DNA from: Vombatus ursinus
Taxonomy: Eukaryota > Chordata > Mammalia > Diprotodontia > Vombatidae
Assembly (NCBI RefSeq): GCF_900497805.2
Contig: NW_020954616.1
Location: 124,001 to 188,000, forward strand
Length of the DNA stretch: 64,000 nucleotides
Direction of reading: 5' to 3'
Shown: piece after piece, positions 10,736 to 20,854 of the stretch
Position numbering within the stretch: the first letter of the stretch is position 1
How the letters are laid out: every line of letters begins with the position of its first letter
The notes under the pieces: generated by a model
What the model was told of the DNA's origin: nothing
What the model saw: only the letters and a program-made list of their open reading frames with translations
The model's database searches: none
Position numbers and translations under genes: made by a program

Positions 10736-11144
10736 GAGAAGACAAAGATTAAAAATAAGATAAAATTACAGTTCCTGACCTCAAGGAGCTTATGATCTAA
10801 TGAGGGTGGGGTGAAGTATATACAAATAAGCATAATAAGAGGAATAATATAATCAAGCTAAGGAGAGAATGCCTGGGAAGAGGACACTAGGAAGCAGATT
10901 CTGGAAGGAATTATGGATCCCATCAGGCCTAACAAGAGTAGTAGGAGAAACTTCTAATCAGTTAGCAGTCTCATAAAACCTTGGCCTAGCATTTAACTTG
11001 ATATTTGAATCAAGCCATGTTAATCTTTTTTTTTTCTTTTTCCAAGTTAATCTCAAGCTTGATTTGTTACACTAAGGCAGTTTCGCAAACTCTGGATCAA
11101 TCCCCACCTCACCCCCAACACACACACCCTCAAGGGACACAATA

Positions 11145-11336
11145 CAGGGGTGGTGAACCTGCGACCCTGAGGCCACATGTAGCCCTCCAGCTCCTCAAGT
11201 GCAGCCCTTTGACTGAATCCAAACTTCACGGAACAAATCCTTTTATTAAGGGGATTTGTTCTGTGAAGTTTGGATTCAGTCAAAGGGTCTCACTTGAGGA
11301 GCTAGAGGGCCACATGTGGCCTCAAGGCCACAGGCC
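11145..11336. mobile_element. Palindromic hAT-type MITE, copy 2
   Basis: Left end 'caggggtggtgaacctgcga'; near-perfect hairpin with arms 'ttgactgaatccaaacttca' / 'tgaagtttggattcagtcaa' around the centre at about 11245. The right half ends 'ccacatgtggcctcaaggcc'. Best-preserved hairpin of the three copies; non-coding. Confidence 0.88.
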
Positions 11337-11384
11337 ATTTAAGTATGTTTGTGTGCCTGAAGCAATGGTCAAAATTGCTGGATG

Positions 11385-11570
11385 TGATAACACCTTAGCT
11401 TTAAGGTTTGCAAAGTTCTTTTGCATATTATGTTGTTATATCTTCACACCAATCCTGTGAGGTGACTTGTTTGTGGTCACACAGCTAGTAAGTGTCTGAG
11501 GTCAGATGACAGTTCGGGTATTCCTGACTTTATGGCAGCACTCTATCCAGTATGCCACCTAGAATTTTTC
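11385..11570 (-). repeat. MIR/Mon-1-type SINE
   Basis: Reverse strand: 'aaggtttgcaaagttctttt', 'gtggtcacacagctagtaag', 'tgtctgaggtcagat' and 'ctatccagtatgccaccta'. Confidence 0.8.
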
Positions 11571-11574
11571 AATA

Positions 11575-12095
11575 TAACTCTCACATAAATATATTCACTG
11601 TTTTTTATTGGAAACAAAATATAAGACAAAAGAAATGAAAGACAGACTAAGAAATTTGCTCCATCTGGTGGGAGGCAGAAGAATGGGAACTTGCTCTCTG
11701 ACACTGCAGTGCAGGTATTGAGTCAGGATAGAGACGTTAGGAAAAAACCAGAACAATGGAAGAAGTGGGTGATTTGCATGGCAGTTAGAGTCTATAATGC
11801 CTCCATGTAGGCATGGGGACCTGTGGAGGTTCCCTGGTAGTCAGGGGCTAGGGCATTGCTGTTCTTAGAATCCTTCTGTGGCTGGCTGGAGATGTTCTAC
11901 TGGAGGACCTCTCCTCTGTAGGTGAAGGCCGCTGGATGACTGAATCCCTGCTCAAGCCTCATCAGAACCCAGGGGACAACACCATACCTTTCTGCTGCCT
12001 CTGGTCCCATGCGGCTAGCAAGATGTAGCAAGGAAATGTAAAGGTGGAGAAAATCTACCACTATTGTGTATGCCCTTTCACTTAAAGGGGTAGGA
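11575..12095. other. Intron 1 of LY9-like gene, no feature
   Basis: Apparently unique DNA; open frames here have no recognisable product. Confidence 0.35.
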
Positions 12096-12318
12096 ATGAG
12101 CAGAGAATTTGGAGTTAGAAGATCCAGGTTAAAATCCTGGCTCTGAGACTTACTACTGATTTGACTCAAGTAAGGCCCTTCATCTCTATGGCACTCAGTT
12201 TCCTCAAACATAAGACAATGGGGTTGGACCAGATGAGGTCCAAAGGTCTCTTCCATTTCTGAATCTATGCTCCTATGACAGTAGAAATAATATGGTGATT
12301 ATTCATGTTATTTAAATT
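12096..12318 (+). repeat. MIR-type SINE; its right part is inverted-repeat arm C (partner 13461-13576)
   Basis: MIR text ('ggcactcagtttcctcaaac', 'ggttggaccagatgaggtcc') followed by the extension 'gtagaaataatatggtgatt'. Positions 12203-12318 are the exact reverse complement of 13461-13576 except for one base (G at 12213). Confidence 0.85.
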
Positions 12319-12990
12319 TTGTTGGTATTTTTTATAAAATTCTAATAAATTTATAATTATATTTTAATAAAATAACAACTAAAAAGATAATTTGCATGGA
12401 TTATATTATGAAAAGTGCAAATGGGGGACAACTAGCTTTTTTTATATAAAAGGAAGCCATTGCCACATGAAGTTTGGAAAGCACTTAATGTATTAGGGTA
12501 AAAAAAACCTATTTTCTATAAACTTGTCTTTTTCTTTGTTTTTGATATTTCAAACTCTCTTTCAGATGAACAGAGGGAGGTAACAGCGGTAGATACATCC
12601 ATACCTAAGCTAAGACATCATAGGAGAATCAGTTTGGTTAGGAAGGCAATGGCAATAAGGGAGCAACTTTTTCAAAAAAACCTCAGACTCCTTGAGAGCT
12701 GGTGCAGACTTTCTTTCTCTGTTTTCCTTTCTACATATTCTGTCCTTTCGCCCCAACAATAAGCATGAAGCCCATCATTTCTCAGGTACCCCAGGGAAGC
12801 AGAATTTGCCACAGGCTCTGAGTGAGGCAGGTTTGGAGAGATCTGCAGGGTCGTGGGCTGGCTCTGTTCTGTAGGCAATGATGGCCCACACCATGCCTAG
12901 CATGTAGTGAACACTTAAATGTTTGTTGACTTGACTTGCTGACATTTTCAAGTGACCAGGTGGGACCTGGGCTATGGGTCAATAGGAAAA
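12319..12990. other. Intron 1, AT-rich then unique DNA
   Basis: AT-rich stretch at 12310-12420. At 12880-12945 a short L2 end ('ccatgcctagcatgtagtga') can be seen. No exon recognised. Confidence 0.4.
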
Positions 12991-12994
12991 ATGC

Positions 12995-13130
12995 TCGGAA
13001 TCATAGAGCTAGAAGGGAATTAGAAACCATCTTGTCCAATCCCTTCACTTTATACGGTGAGGAAGCTGAGGCCTGGAGACATGAGGTGACTTGCCCAAGT
13101 TCATACAGCTAGTTAAGGCACAGCTACCAT
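12995..13130 (-). repeat. MIR-type SINE fragment
   Basis: 'aatcatagagctagaaggga', 'tgaggaagctgaggcctgga' and 'acttgcccaagttcatacag' are the reverse strand of the MIR core. Confidence 0.8.
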
Positions 13131-13139
13131 AAGATTCCA

Positions 13140-13735
13140 ACCTGGAAAGACTTGCATGGACTGGTGCAAAGTGAAATATACTGTGTACACAGTAACATCA
13201 ATATTGTAAGATGATCAGTTATGAATGACTTCGCTATTGTCAGCAATACAAAAATCCAAGACAACTCTGAAGGACTTTTGATGAAAACTGCTATCCATCC
13301 CCAGAGATAGAACTGATAGTATCTGAATACAGATTGAAGCATTTTTTTAAACTTTATTTTTCTAGAGTTTTTTTGTCTACATTTTCTTTCACAATATGAT
13401 TATTATGGATGTTTTGCATGACTACACATGTATAACCTATATCGAATTGCTTGCCTTCTCAATTTAAATAACATGAATAATCACCATATTATTTCTACTG
13501 TCATAGGAGCATAGATTCAGAAATGGAAGAGACCTTTGGACCTCATCTGGTCCAACCCCATTGTTTTATGTTTGAGACATTAGGAAATTATCCCTCATAG
13601 TTGGGGAGGGAGGAAGGGAGAGAATTTGGAACTCAAGATTTTAAAAACAAATGTTAAAAATTGGTTTTACATGTAACTGGGGGAAAATAAAATACTAAAT
13701 AAAAGCTAAAAAAAATAGAAAAATTAAAAAATTAT
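13140..13735 (+). repeat. L1/HAL1 3'-UTR with a 116-bp inverted insert
   Basis: Starts with 'ggaaagacttgcatggactg', then 'ccagagatagaactgatagt', 'ttttgcatgactacacatgt', 'ataacctatatcgaattgct', and ends 'gaatttggaactcaagattt' plus an A-rich tail. The same tail closes the HAL1-like element at 56.8-56.9 kb. At 13461-13576 it is interrupted by an inverted copy of 12203-12318. Confidence 0.8.
13461..13576 (-). repeat. 116-bp inverted-repeat arm D (partner 12203-12318)
   Basis: One mismatch in 116 bp to the reverse complement of 12203-12318. It sits inside L1 3'-UTR text, between 'cttgccttctc' and 'acattaggaaatta', so it arrived after the L1 3' UTR was in place. Confidence 0.92.
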
Positions 13736-13759
13736 AATCTGCAAAATTATAGAGTTGAG

Positions 13760-14010
13760 CCAACTTAGTAGGTACAGTAAATAGAGAGCTGGACCTGGAG
13801 TCAGGAAGACTTGAGTTCAAATCCAGATTCAGACACTTGCTAGCTGTGTGACCCTGAGCAGGTCACTTAACTTTTATTTGCCTCAACCATAAAATAGGAA
13901 TAATAATAGTATCTACCTCCCAGAGTTGTGAGGAACAAATAAAATAACATTTTAAAGCAATTTAGCAGAGTGTCTGGTACATAGTAGGTACAATATCAAT
14001 GCTTATTCTC
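13760..14010 (+). repeat. MIR/Mon-1-type CORE-SINE, near full length
   Basis: 'agtcaggaagacttgagttc', 'acttgctagctgtgtgaccc', 'taggaataataatagtatct', 'gagttgtgaggaacaaat' and 'gtctggtacatagtaggtac' give the whole element in order. Confidence 0.85.
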
Positions 14011-14339
14011 TTCCTGTAAGACCAGCTCCAACATGCTAAGATTTGCTGGTTCTGTGAATGAGGTTTGGAAGGCCACAGCCTGAGCCTAGGATTAAATGAG
14101 ATTGTTACATAGACAGAAGCATGCACACACACAAACACATCCCAAGCATGCACACAGATGGTACTCATGATCTGAATTGACACCTGGGTTTTAGAATTTC
14201 CTGAATTTTACAGATAGAAGTGACCTGGGCAAACAAGATATGACTAGATTCAGATCAACCAAGACTGACAGAGGATAGGAAGAAGTTGTATTAGCAGCAC
14301 CAGAAGTAAAAGCAGGAACAGAAATAACCATGAACTTAC

Positions 14340-14388
14340 TCTTGAGTTGACAGAGAAGCCACAGGACCCACAATCTGCGATGGGCCAT
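14340..14388 (-). CDS. LY9: LY9/CD84-like signal-peptide exon (exon 1 coding part)
   Basis: ATG at 14388 encodes MAHRRLWVLWLLCQLK, then one base and the donor GTAAGT, i.e. 49 coding bases and a phase-1 junction. Joined to the D1 exon start it would give a peptide continuing RPEASRGD, strikingly like the human CD84 leader (MAQHHLWILLLCLQTWPEAAG). The hydrophobic core LWVLWLLC is a plausible signal peptide. This places the start of the minus-strand SLAM gene 7.5 kb upstream of D1. Same coding length and phase as the plus-strand leader exon at 17654. Confidence 0.72.
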
Positions 14389-14394
14389 TTGGCA

Positions 14395-14530
14395 CTAACT
14401 TTTTGACAAGTAGTCAAGGTGGAGGGTCTTGGGCTGCCTTCATGAAGTAGGGCCAGCATGCATAGTTTGAATCTTCACACTGAGAAAGGAGGAAATGTTT
14501 ACCACTTTAACTTCCGCACCTCCCCGCTCT
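14395..14530 (-). promoter_or_regulatory. Putative promoter of the minus-strand SLAM gene
   Basis: Directly upstream of the leader ATG the minus strand carries GTGCGGAAGTTAAAG (ETS core GCGGAAGT, about 14505-14518) and a TTTCCTCC box, with no TATA box. ETS/PU.1-driven, TATA-less promoters are usual for leukocyte receptors. The assignment is inference from motif and position. Confidence 0.35.
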
Positions 14531-14734
14531 GGTTTCTTCACAGAGGAGTACACAGAACAGGACAGGAGGGAGGCATAGATAAACAGCAGTTAGTATGAAA
14601 GACCTGGATGGCTTGGTTGACTGAAAACTTGATTATGTCACCAGTAATAAGGCATCTAAAATAAGCCAAGGTGTTCTTGGGCTGTCCTGAGAAGCATGAT
14701 GTTTAGAAATGGGAAGGTGATGAACCCATGGCGC

Positions 14735-15290
14735 TCTGTCTCTATCAGACCACCTTTGGAGTGTTGTGTTCATTTCTGGGTGCCACATTTTAGGAAGACC
14801 ACTGATGAGCTTAAGAGCATCCAGGGGAAGGCAACTTGAATGGTGAAAAGCCTCCAGTTTATGCTAAATGAGGATGAGTTGGAGGAACTGGGAATGTTTA
14901 ACCTTGAAAAGAGAAGTCTTTTGGGAATCATGCTAGCAACCTACAAGTTTGCTAGGACTTCCTCATGGACGATAGATTAGTCTTTTTCTTTTTTTTTCAG
15001 CCAAATACAAGGTTGATTAAAGATCTGCCGGGCCAGACTTAAGGAATCTGAGCACCTGTGAGCTATTGACTAGATTGTAAAAATCTGAGCAGTGGCTAGA
15101 TTTTAAGAATCAGAGCCTAGATTAGTCTTTTTTCTCTGTGGTCCCAAAAGGCAAATCTAGGATCAATGGGAAGAAGTTGCAGAGGGACAGATTTGGGATT
15201 GATGTAAGCAGAAACTTCCTAATAATTAGCACCAGGGTTGTGCTGGAGCAAGCTTGTACTGGCTCTCAAGAGCCATTATAAATAAAGGCT
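14735..15290 (+). repeat. CR1/L3 LINE 3' region
   Basis: 'ttggagtgttgtgttcattt', 'ctgggtgccacattttagga', 'gaggaactgggaatgtttaa', 'gggaagaagttgcagaggga' and 'ttgatgtaagcagaaacttc'. A related piece continues near 15715-15850 ('ggtcttcaatcagaggctga'). Confidence 0.8.
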
Positions 15291-15309
15291 TGATTTATTG
15301 CTTGTCTAG

Positions 15310-15565
15310 GGAAGGGAAGGGAATAAGCATTTATGTAGTGTAGACAATTTACACACATGATATAATTTGATTCTACTAAAAGCTTTGGGAAGGTAGGTGC
15401 TATGATTATCTCTACTATATAGTTGAGGAAACTAAGGCAAATAGAGGTTAAATGACTTGCCCACAGTCACACAACTAGCAAGTGTCTGAGGCTACATTTG
15501 AATTCAGATCTTCTTGACTCTAGGCCCAGAGCTCTATCCATTGTGCCATCTAGCTGCCTTCTCCT
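15310..15565 (-). repeat. MIR/Mon-1-type SINE
   Basis: Reverse strand: 'gggaataagcatttatgtag', 'gttgaggaaactaaggcaaa', 'acttgcccacagtcacacaa', 'ccagagctctatccattgtg'. It lies within the region of the CR1/L3 relic. Confidence 0.85.
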
Positions 15566-15569
15566 TATT

Positions 15570-16125
15570 ATGACTAGTCTTCATAAAGTGCTAGAGAACA
15601 TGCTGGTGATGCAAATTAAACTGAAAAATTTGTTCTGCCTAATAAACTGGTTGTTACATATGTATCAGCACAACCCTGATTAGAGCTATCAAATAGTGCT
15701 ATATGTTTTCTCAGGAGGAAATCAATTCTCTTCCATGGGAAGGTCTTCAATCAGAGGCTGAATGATCATTTATTGGGTTTATTGTAGAAGAGATATTTTT
15801 TCAGATAAAGACTGGACTATATGGCTTCTGTGGTCCCTTCCAACTCCAATAGTGACAGGGATGTACTTAACATATGTGCAAAGCATAGTGTGAAGTGCTG
15901 TATGTAGGATATAAGGGAAATGTCCCCTGCTCTGAAGTGACTTGTGATTGTATTAATCCATCTGCATAGGACTTTAGATCCAGGAAGAAAGTGGGGAAAA
16001 GAGAGTCTCCTTGCAGCTTGGGAGTTTCAGTAAATTATAGGGAAGGGAGGGGCACTGTCAGATAACACTTAAGACTAGCTAAGATTCTACCCCTCATTCT
16101 CTGGTCTTTCTCTACCATTCCCCCA
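15570..16125. other. Intergenic; CR1/L3 remnant 15715-15850, rest unremarkable
   Basis: Apart from the L3 remnant nothing is recognised. Confidence 0.4.
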
Positions 16126-16129
16126 TGAA

Positions 16130-16290
16130 CCTCCCTCCCTCATTTTTCAACTTTTTAAAGTTCCATTGGAATGTAAGGTCCTTGAGGGGAGGAATTATCT
16201 TTTTCCAGTTGTGTTTGTATTCCCAGCATTAGGAAAGAGCCTGGCATATAGTTAGTGCTTAATAAATGCTTGTTGATTTGCCTTGACTTG
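16130..16290 (+). repeat. L2 3'-end fragment
   Basis: 'ggaatgtaaggtccttgagg', 'tgtttgtattcccagcatta' and 'agtgcttaataaatgcttgt'. Confidence 0.8.
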
Positions 16291-16409
16291 TAGATGCTTT
16301 TGTACCGGCTGGAAAAAGCTTCCCCCTGAGTTCTGTCTTAAAGAAGTATTTTGAAGATATTACTCCAAACTCAGAGCCTGCAGTAACTTGAAAATCTCTC
16401 TCATTTCAA

Positions 16410-16650
16410 TCCATAGAGTCATAGGCTTTATAGCTGAGAGGGATCACAGACTTAAGGTATAAGTCACCTAATCCACTTCCCTCCATTTTATAGGTAAGAG
16501 ATGTTAAGTAACTTTCCCAAAGTGGCACAGGTAGCAAGTGTCAGCCACTTCCTTTATTTTATAGGTGAGGAAACTGTGTCCTGGAGAGGGAAAGTGACTT
16601 GCCTAATGTCTCTAGCAAGCAACAGCAGCAATTGAGAATAGGTCCCAGGT
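16410..16650 (-). repeat. MIR-type SINE, two overlapping pieces
   Basis: Two MIR-like antisense blocks in a row: 'tccattttataggtaagaga' and 'tttataggtgaggaaactgt', each followed by an 'acttgcc'-type segment. Confidence 0.65.
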
Positions 16651-16969
16651 GTCCTGCCTACTCATCTGCTTAGGAATAGCACTGTTTCTGCATCCCAGCA
16701 GGGTCCAATATACAGAGGTTATAGCCAATTATAGAATTAGGTTAGGATCATGAGACATGAAAGGAATTACATTGACCACAACTAGGCATGTGACTCACTC
16801 TCTCCACCTTAGACACAGAAGGCACTTCTCATCTTCCTTGTATGTTTTCCTGGACATAAGCACTATGATCTCACACAAGGGGAAGGGAAGAGGGAGGAAA
16901 TCAGTATTTGTTAAGCACCTGCTGAATATCAGACTAAGCATTTTCACAAATATCTTATTTTAAATGAGA

Positions 16970-17175
16970 GATAGCTAGGACTGGAGTGGATAGAGACCTG
17001 GGCTTGGAGTTAAGAAGACCTGAATTCAAATTCAGTTTCAGACACTTACTGTCTGTAACCCAGGGCAAATCATTTAACCTCTGTTTGCCTCAATTTCCTC
17101 AACTGTAAAATAGGAATCATAATAGTAACTGTCTTCCAGGGTTGTTATGAGGATCAAATGAGATGAAAGGGTTGA
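16970..17175 (+). repeat. MIR/Mon-1-type SINE
   Basis: 'gatagctaggactggagtgg', 'gttaagaagacctgaattca', 'acttactgtctgtaacccag', 'agggttgttatgaggatcaa'. Confidence 0.82.
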
Positions 17176-17499
17176 TCCCTAAGAAGATAAACTCTTCCTC
17201 CTCAAACCTGGCCAAGGTACGCTGAGCTTTTGAAATATAGGTTTTATTCATCTAAAAAAAATTTTGCACAATGTTTGTTCAATCAAGGCCCCACAGAGGA
17301 CAAAGTAAAACTTGGTCTATTCCCTTGTAAGGGAAGAGTAGCAGGTGTAGATTATTTTGTGATGGGGTCCTTTCAAATCTGATTTCCATGATAAATGGTC
17401 CCTAGCCAACAGTCTAGGTCTCCATTTCCATTTCCATCTTTCCAGGCCTCACTTACTTAACATGGACCACTACCCAGTGCCCAGGCCCCACATTCTTCT

Positions 17500-17580
17500 T
17501 TCTCACTTCCTCTTCACCTTAATTTTTTAAAGTAATTACTACCCCACCCCCAAATCTGGAGGTAAAAAGAGGAAGTCTGT
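17500..17580 (+). promoter_or_regulatory. Putative promoter of the plus-strand SLAM gene (PU.1/ETS boxes)
   Basis: Two purine-rich ETS sites lie 75-150 bp before the leader ATG: reverse-strand GTGAAGAGGAAGTGAG (17501-17516) and forward AAAAAGAGGAAGTCTG (17565-17580). AAAGAGGAAGTG is the PU.1 consensus used by myeloid/lymphoid genes. A (CA)n run follows at 17590-17610. No TATA box. Inference from motifs only. Confidence 0.4.
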
Positions 17581-17653
17581 CTATATGGGTAATAGGCACA
17601 CACACACACATAAAGCCAGAAAGTAGTTCATTCAGTCCCTGCTGTTGGTTAAA

Positions 17654-17702
17654 ATGATCCATCCCAGACTGTGGACCCTCTTCCTTCTCAGTCTCCTCCT
17701 GG
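17654..17702 (+). CDS. SLAM-family signal-peptide exon (exon 1 coding part)
   Basis: ATG at 17654 (A at -3) encodes MIHPRLWTLFLLSLLL plus the first base of a Gly codon, followed by the donor GTGAGT. A hydrophobic leader of 16 codons with a phase-1 junction, the same coding length as the minus-strand leader exon. The next exon I can support (34779) starts with GG, giving an in-frame glycine at the join. The large first intron is typical of CD84-type genes. Recognition rests on leader character, splice site and matching phase. Confidence 0.68.
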
Positions 17703-17944
17703 GTGAGTACACACTGTTACATTATGACCTGATACTTCACAAGCTTCACTTTCCAGTTTCTCCCTTTCCTCTTTCACTACCCCAATCTATCTTGGTAGAT
17801 TTTGAACTGGCCACTTTCCAAATCAGAGTCACTGTTACCTATAAAATTGAGGAATGTTGAGGGCTAGGTGGTCATTTCCATAGTGGACACTAGAGTGGTT
17901 TCTGGGTATGTATGTGCTCAAGCAGGGTGTGCGCATGTAGAAAC

Positions 17945-18141
17945 AGTATGATGTTGTAGAGTGGACAAGGGTGCTGGACTTGAGTCAGGGAGAGCTGGGC
18001 TCAAATCCTAGCTCAGACTCTAGCTAAATGATTAAGGGCAAGTCACAACTACATTTTCCTCATCCATAAGATGGGGATACCTCATATGATTGTTCTGAGT
18101 CTCAAATGAAATAACATATATGAAGGACTTTGTAAACTTTA
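17945..18141 (+). repeat. MIR/Mon-1-type SINE, left part (split by L1)
   Basis: 'gagtcagggagagctgggct', 'ctagctaaatgattaagggc', 'gattgttctgagtctcaaat'. The element resumes at 19895 ('gaactatataaacgtcag') after the L1 insertion. Confidence 0.82.
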
Positions 18142-19894
18142 TCTTTTAAATCATAGTTTATTTTTCCTCCCAATTATGTATAAAAACAATTTTTAACATT
18201 TAAAAAAACTTTTGAATTCCAAATTCTCTTCCTCTATCCCCTGCCCCCCTCCCTGAGACAGTAAGCAATTTGATATAGGTTATACATATGCAATCATGCA
18301 AACCATGTTTCCATATTAATCATTTTGTGGAAGAAAATTCAAACAAGAAAAGAAAGAAAGGAAGGAAGGAAGAAAGGAAGTAGGAAATGGTATGCTTTGT
18401 CTGTATTCAGATGACATCACTTCTTTCTCTGGCGGCAGATAGAATTTTTCATCATGAGTCCTTCCAGACTGCTTTGGATCATTGTATCGCTAAGTATATC
18501 TAAGTCCTTCACAGTTCTTCATTGTGTAATATTGCTGTTACTGTGTACAATGTTCTCCTGGTTCTGCTCACTTCCCTGTGCATCAGTTCATGTAAGTCTT
18601 TCCAAGTTTTTCTGAAATAATTCTGCTTGTTATTTCTTATAGTACAATATTATTACATCACAATCATATACCACAACTTGTTCGGCATTCCTCAATTGAT
18701 GGGTATCCCCCACATTTCCAATTCTTAGCCAACACAAAAGAGCTGCTATAAATGCCTTAGTACAAATAGGTCTTGCCCCCTATTTGGGATATAGACCTAG
18801 AAGTGGTATTGTTGGATCAAAGGGTATGCACAGTTTTATAGTCCTTTGAGCATAGTTCCAAATTGCTCTCTAGAATGGTATGATCAGTTCACAACTCCAC
18901 CAGTAGTGCATCAGTATCCCAGTTTTTGCACATCCCCTCCAACATTTATTATTTTCCTTTTCTGTCATATTAGCCAATCTGATAGGTGTGAGGTGATACT
19001 TCATAGTTGTTTTAATTTGCATTTCTCTAATCAATAATGATTTAGAGCATTTTTTCATATGATTATAGACAGCTTTGGTTTCTTTGTCTGAAAACTGCCT
19101 GTTCATATCCTTTGATCATTTATCAACTGGGTAATGACTTCTATTCTTATATATTTGACTCAGTTCTCTATATATTTAAGAAACAAGGCCTTTAATCAGA
19201 GATACTTGCTGTAAAATTGTTTCCCACATTTATGCTTTCCTTCTAATCCTGGTTGCATTGGTTTGACTTGTGCGAAAGCTTTTTAATTTTATATAATGCA
19301 AATAATCAATTTTGTATTTTGTAATGCTCTTTATCCTTTCTTAGGTCCTCAGTTCTTCTTTTATCCATAGATATGACAGGTAAACTATTACATACCCATT
19401 TTGAACTTATCTTGGTATATGGTGTGAAATGTTGGTCTATGCCTAGTTTCTGCCAGATTATTTTCTAGTTTTCTCCGCACTTTTTGTCAAATAGTGAGTT
19501 TTCATCCCAAAGCTTGGGTCTTTGGGTTTATCAAACATTAAATTACTATGATAACTTACTGCAATGTATTGTGTGTGCCGAATCTAATTCACTGACCCAC
19601 CACTCTATTTCTTAGTCAGTACCAGATTGCTTTGGCGATTACTGTTTTATAATATAGTTTAAGATCTAGTATGGCTAGGCCACCTTCTTTCACATTTTTT
19701 TCATTGGTATTCTTGACCTTTTGGTCTTTCAGGTGAATTTTGTCATTATTTTTCTAGCTCTATAAAAGAAATTTTTTTGTAGTTTGGTACAGCACTGAAG
19801 AAGTAGGTTTATTTAGGTAGAATTGTCATTTTTATTATATTGGCTTGACCTACCTGTAAGCAATTCATGGTTTTTTTTTCAGTTGTTTAGATCT
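18142..19894 (-). mobile_element. 5'-truncated L1 with target-site duplication
   Basis: Antisense L1: 3' UTR (18150-18400), ORF2 C-terminal region ('ggcattcctcaattgatggg') to about the thumb region at 19894 ('agttgtttagatctc'). A frame fragment at 18870-19106 gives the ORF2 C-terminal residues MNRQFSDKETKAVYNHMKKC. Flanked by a 14-bp duplication ctttgtaaacttta at 18128-18141 and 19895-19908. It carries (GAAA/GGAA)n in its 3' UTR at 18345-18380. Moderately old: many stops. Confidence 0.9.
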
Positions 19895-19939
19895 CTTTGT
19901 AAACTTTAAAGAACTATATAAACGTCAGTTACTAATATG

Positions 19940-20180
19940 TGTGTGTTGTCAAAGTTCAGAATATACTAGACCATAGTTTTACCTACAAAGAAAGAAATAT
20001 CAAAGTTTTGCATTTCTTGTGCTCAGGTTTGGATGTACACCAGAGAGAAGGTTGGCAAATTCTCATTGTGCCAAGTCATTTCAGTGGACAGAGAAGAGAG
20101 GACGGGGGCTCATCTCTGCAGCCCATAAGTCAGTTCCTGTTTTCTGGGCCTCCTAGCCTCTAATGAGGCCCTTGTAAGGA
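19940..20180. other. Intron 1 of plus-strand SLAM gene, no feature
   Basis: Unique-looking; nothing recognised. Confidence 0.35.
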
Positions 20181-20189
20181 TGATTTGAA

Positions 20190-20460
20190 CTTAGGAGGGT
20201 CTTTGGCACACTATGTCCAGTTTACCTGTTCTTCCAAGGGCCAGAACCTCAAAAAGGCCATGTGCAATAGGTGTCTCCACTTTCTCTCCTGTTACTATCT
20301 TCTTAACCTCTTACCATCTGGCTTCTGACCTTATCATGACATTGAAACTTCTCTTTCTAAAGTTGCTAAAGATCTTAGTTGCCAAATCCAATGGCTTTTT
20401 CTCAATCCTCATTCTCTTTGAACTTTCTGTAGCCTTTGACACCGTTGATTACTCTTTAAA
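20190..20460 (+). repeat. L2 LINE, RT-domain fragment
   Basis: Plus-strand frame contains FELSVAFDTVDYSL, the L2/CR1-clade reverse transcriptase motif (consensus LDLSAAFDTVDH), preceded by text for 'TSYHLASDLIMTLKLLFLKL'. Cut off at 20460 by the next element. Confidence 0.8.
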
Positions 20461-20462
20461 AA

Positions 20463-20850
20463 AATGAGTTTTTATTGACATCTTTTGTTTTTACATTTTA
20501 AATTTGTTTTTATATCCCTCTCCTACCCTCTTCCCAGAAAACCATCCCATAGAACAACAAATGTTTAAAAATAAGAGAAAAGAAAAAGAGGAATAAGAGG
20601 TGGAAAAAAAACAGCAAAACTATCATACATTAAAAAAAAAATCTAACAAGGAAATGTGCCACACCATGGACCCTGCCCCTCCGCTGGCCAACTTCTGCAA
20701 AGAAGTGGGGATGGGAAAGTTATTGTATTTCATCTTTGCGGTCATAGGCATGCTCTTTGTAATTTTACAACATCCATTTTCACATGTTTTGTGTTGGTTG
20801 TTCTTTCCATTTACATTGTTGTAGTCCTATATATTATAGTTTTCTTATGC
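20463..20850 (-). repeat. LINE 3'-UTR fragment, probably L1
   Basis: Opens with 'aaaaaaatgagtttttattg' (poly-A side on the minus strand), then A-rich 'agaaaagaaaaagaggaa' and ends with 'ttccatttacattgttgtag'. Resembles marsupial LINE 3' UTR text; subfamily unknown. Confidence 0.5.
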
Positions 20851-20854
20851 CGTT

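Larger units (their letters stand above)
1..14388 (-). other. LY9: LY9 (CD229)-like SLAM-family receptor gene, 3' end outside window
   Basis: Gene-level span on the minus strand: signal exon, V-like D1, C2-like D2 and V-like D3, in that transcription order; a second C2, the transmembrane segment and the cytoplasmic tail would lie left of position 1. LY9 is a homophilic leukocyte surface receptor that signals through SAP/EAT-2, and its V-C2-V-C2 ectodomain is unique among SLAM receptors; D3 (VVWISNTS) closely recalls LY9 D3. Exon junctions are all phase 1. The signal peptide looks more like that of CD84, so a CD84/LY9-type paralogue is possible. D1 is frameshifted and the D2 acceptor is abnormal, so the gene may be non-functional in this haplotype. 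Confidence 0.72.

Noticed and set aside
11005-11460. 151-codon plus-strand frame
   Set aside because: Runs through the palindromic MITE, so both strands give matching frames; not a gene.
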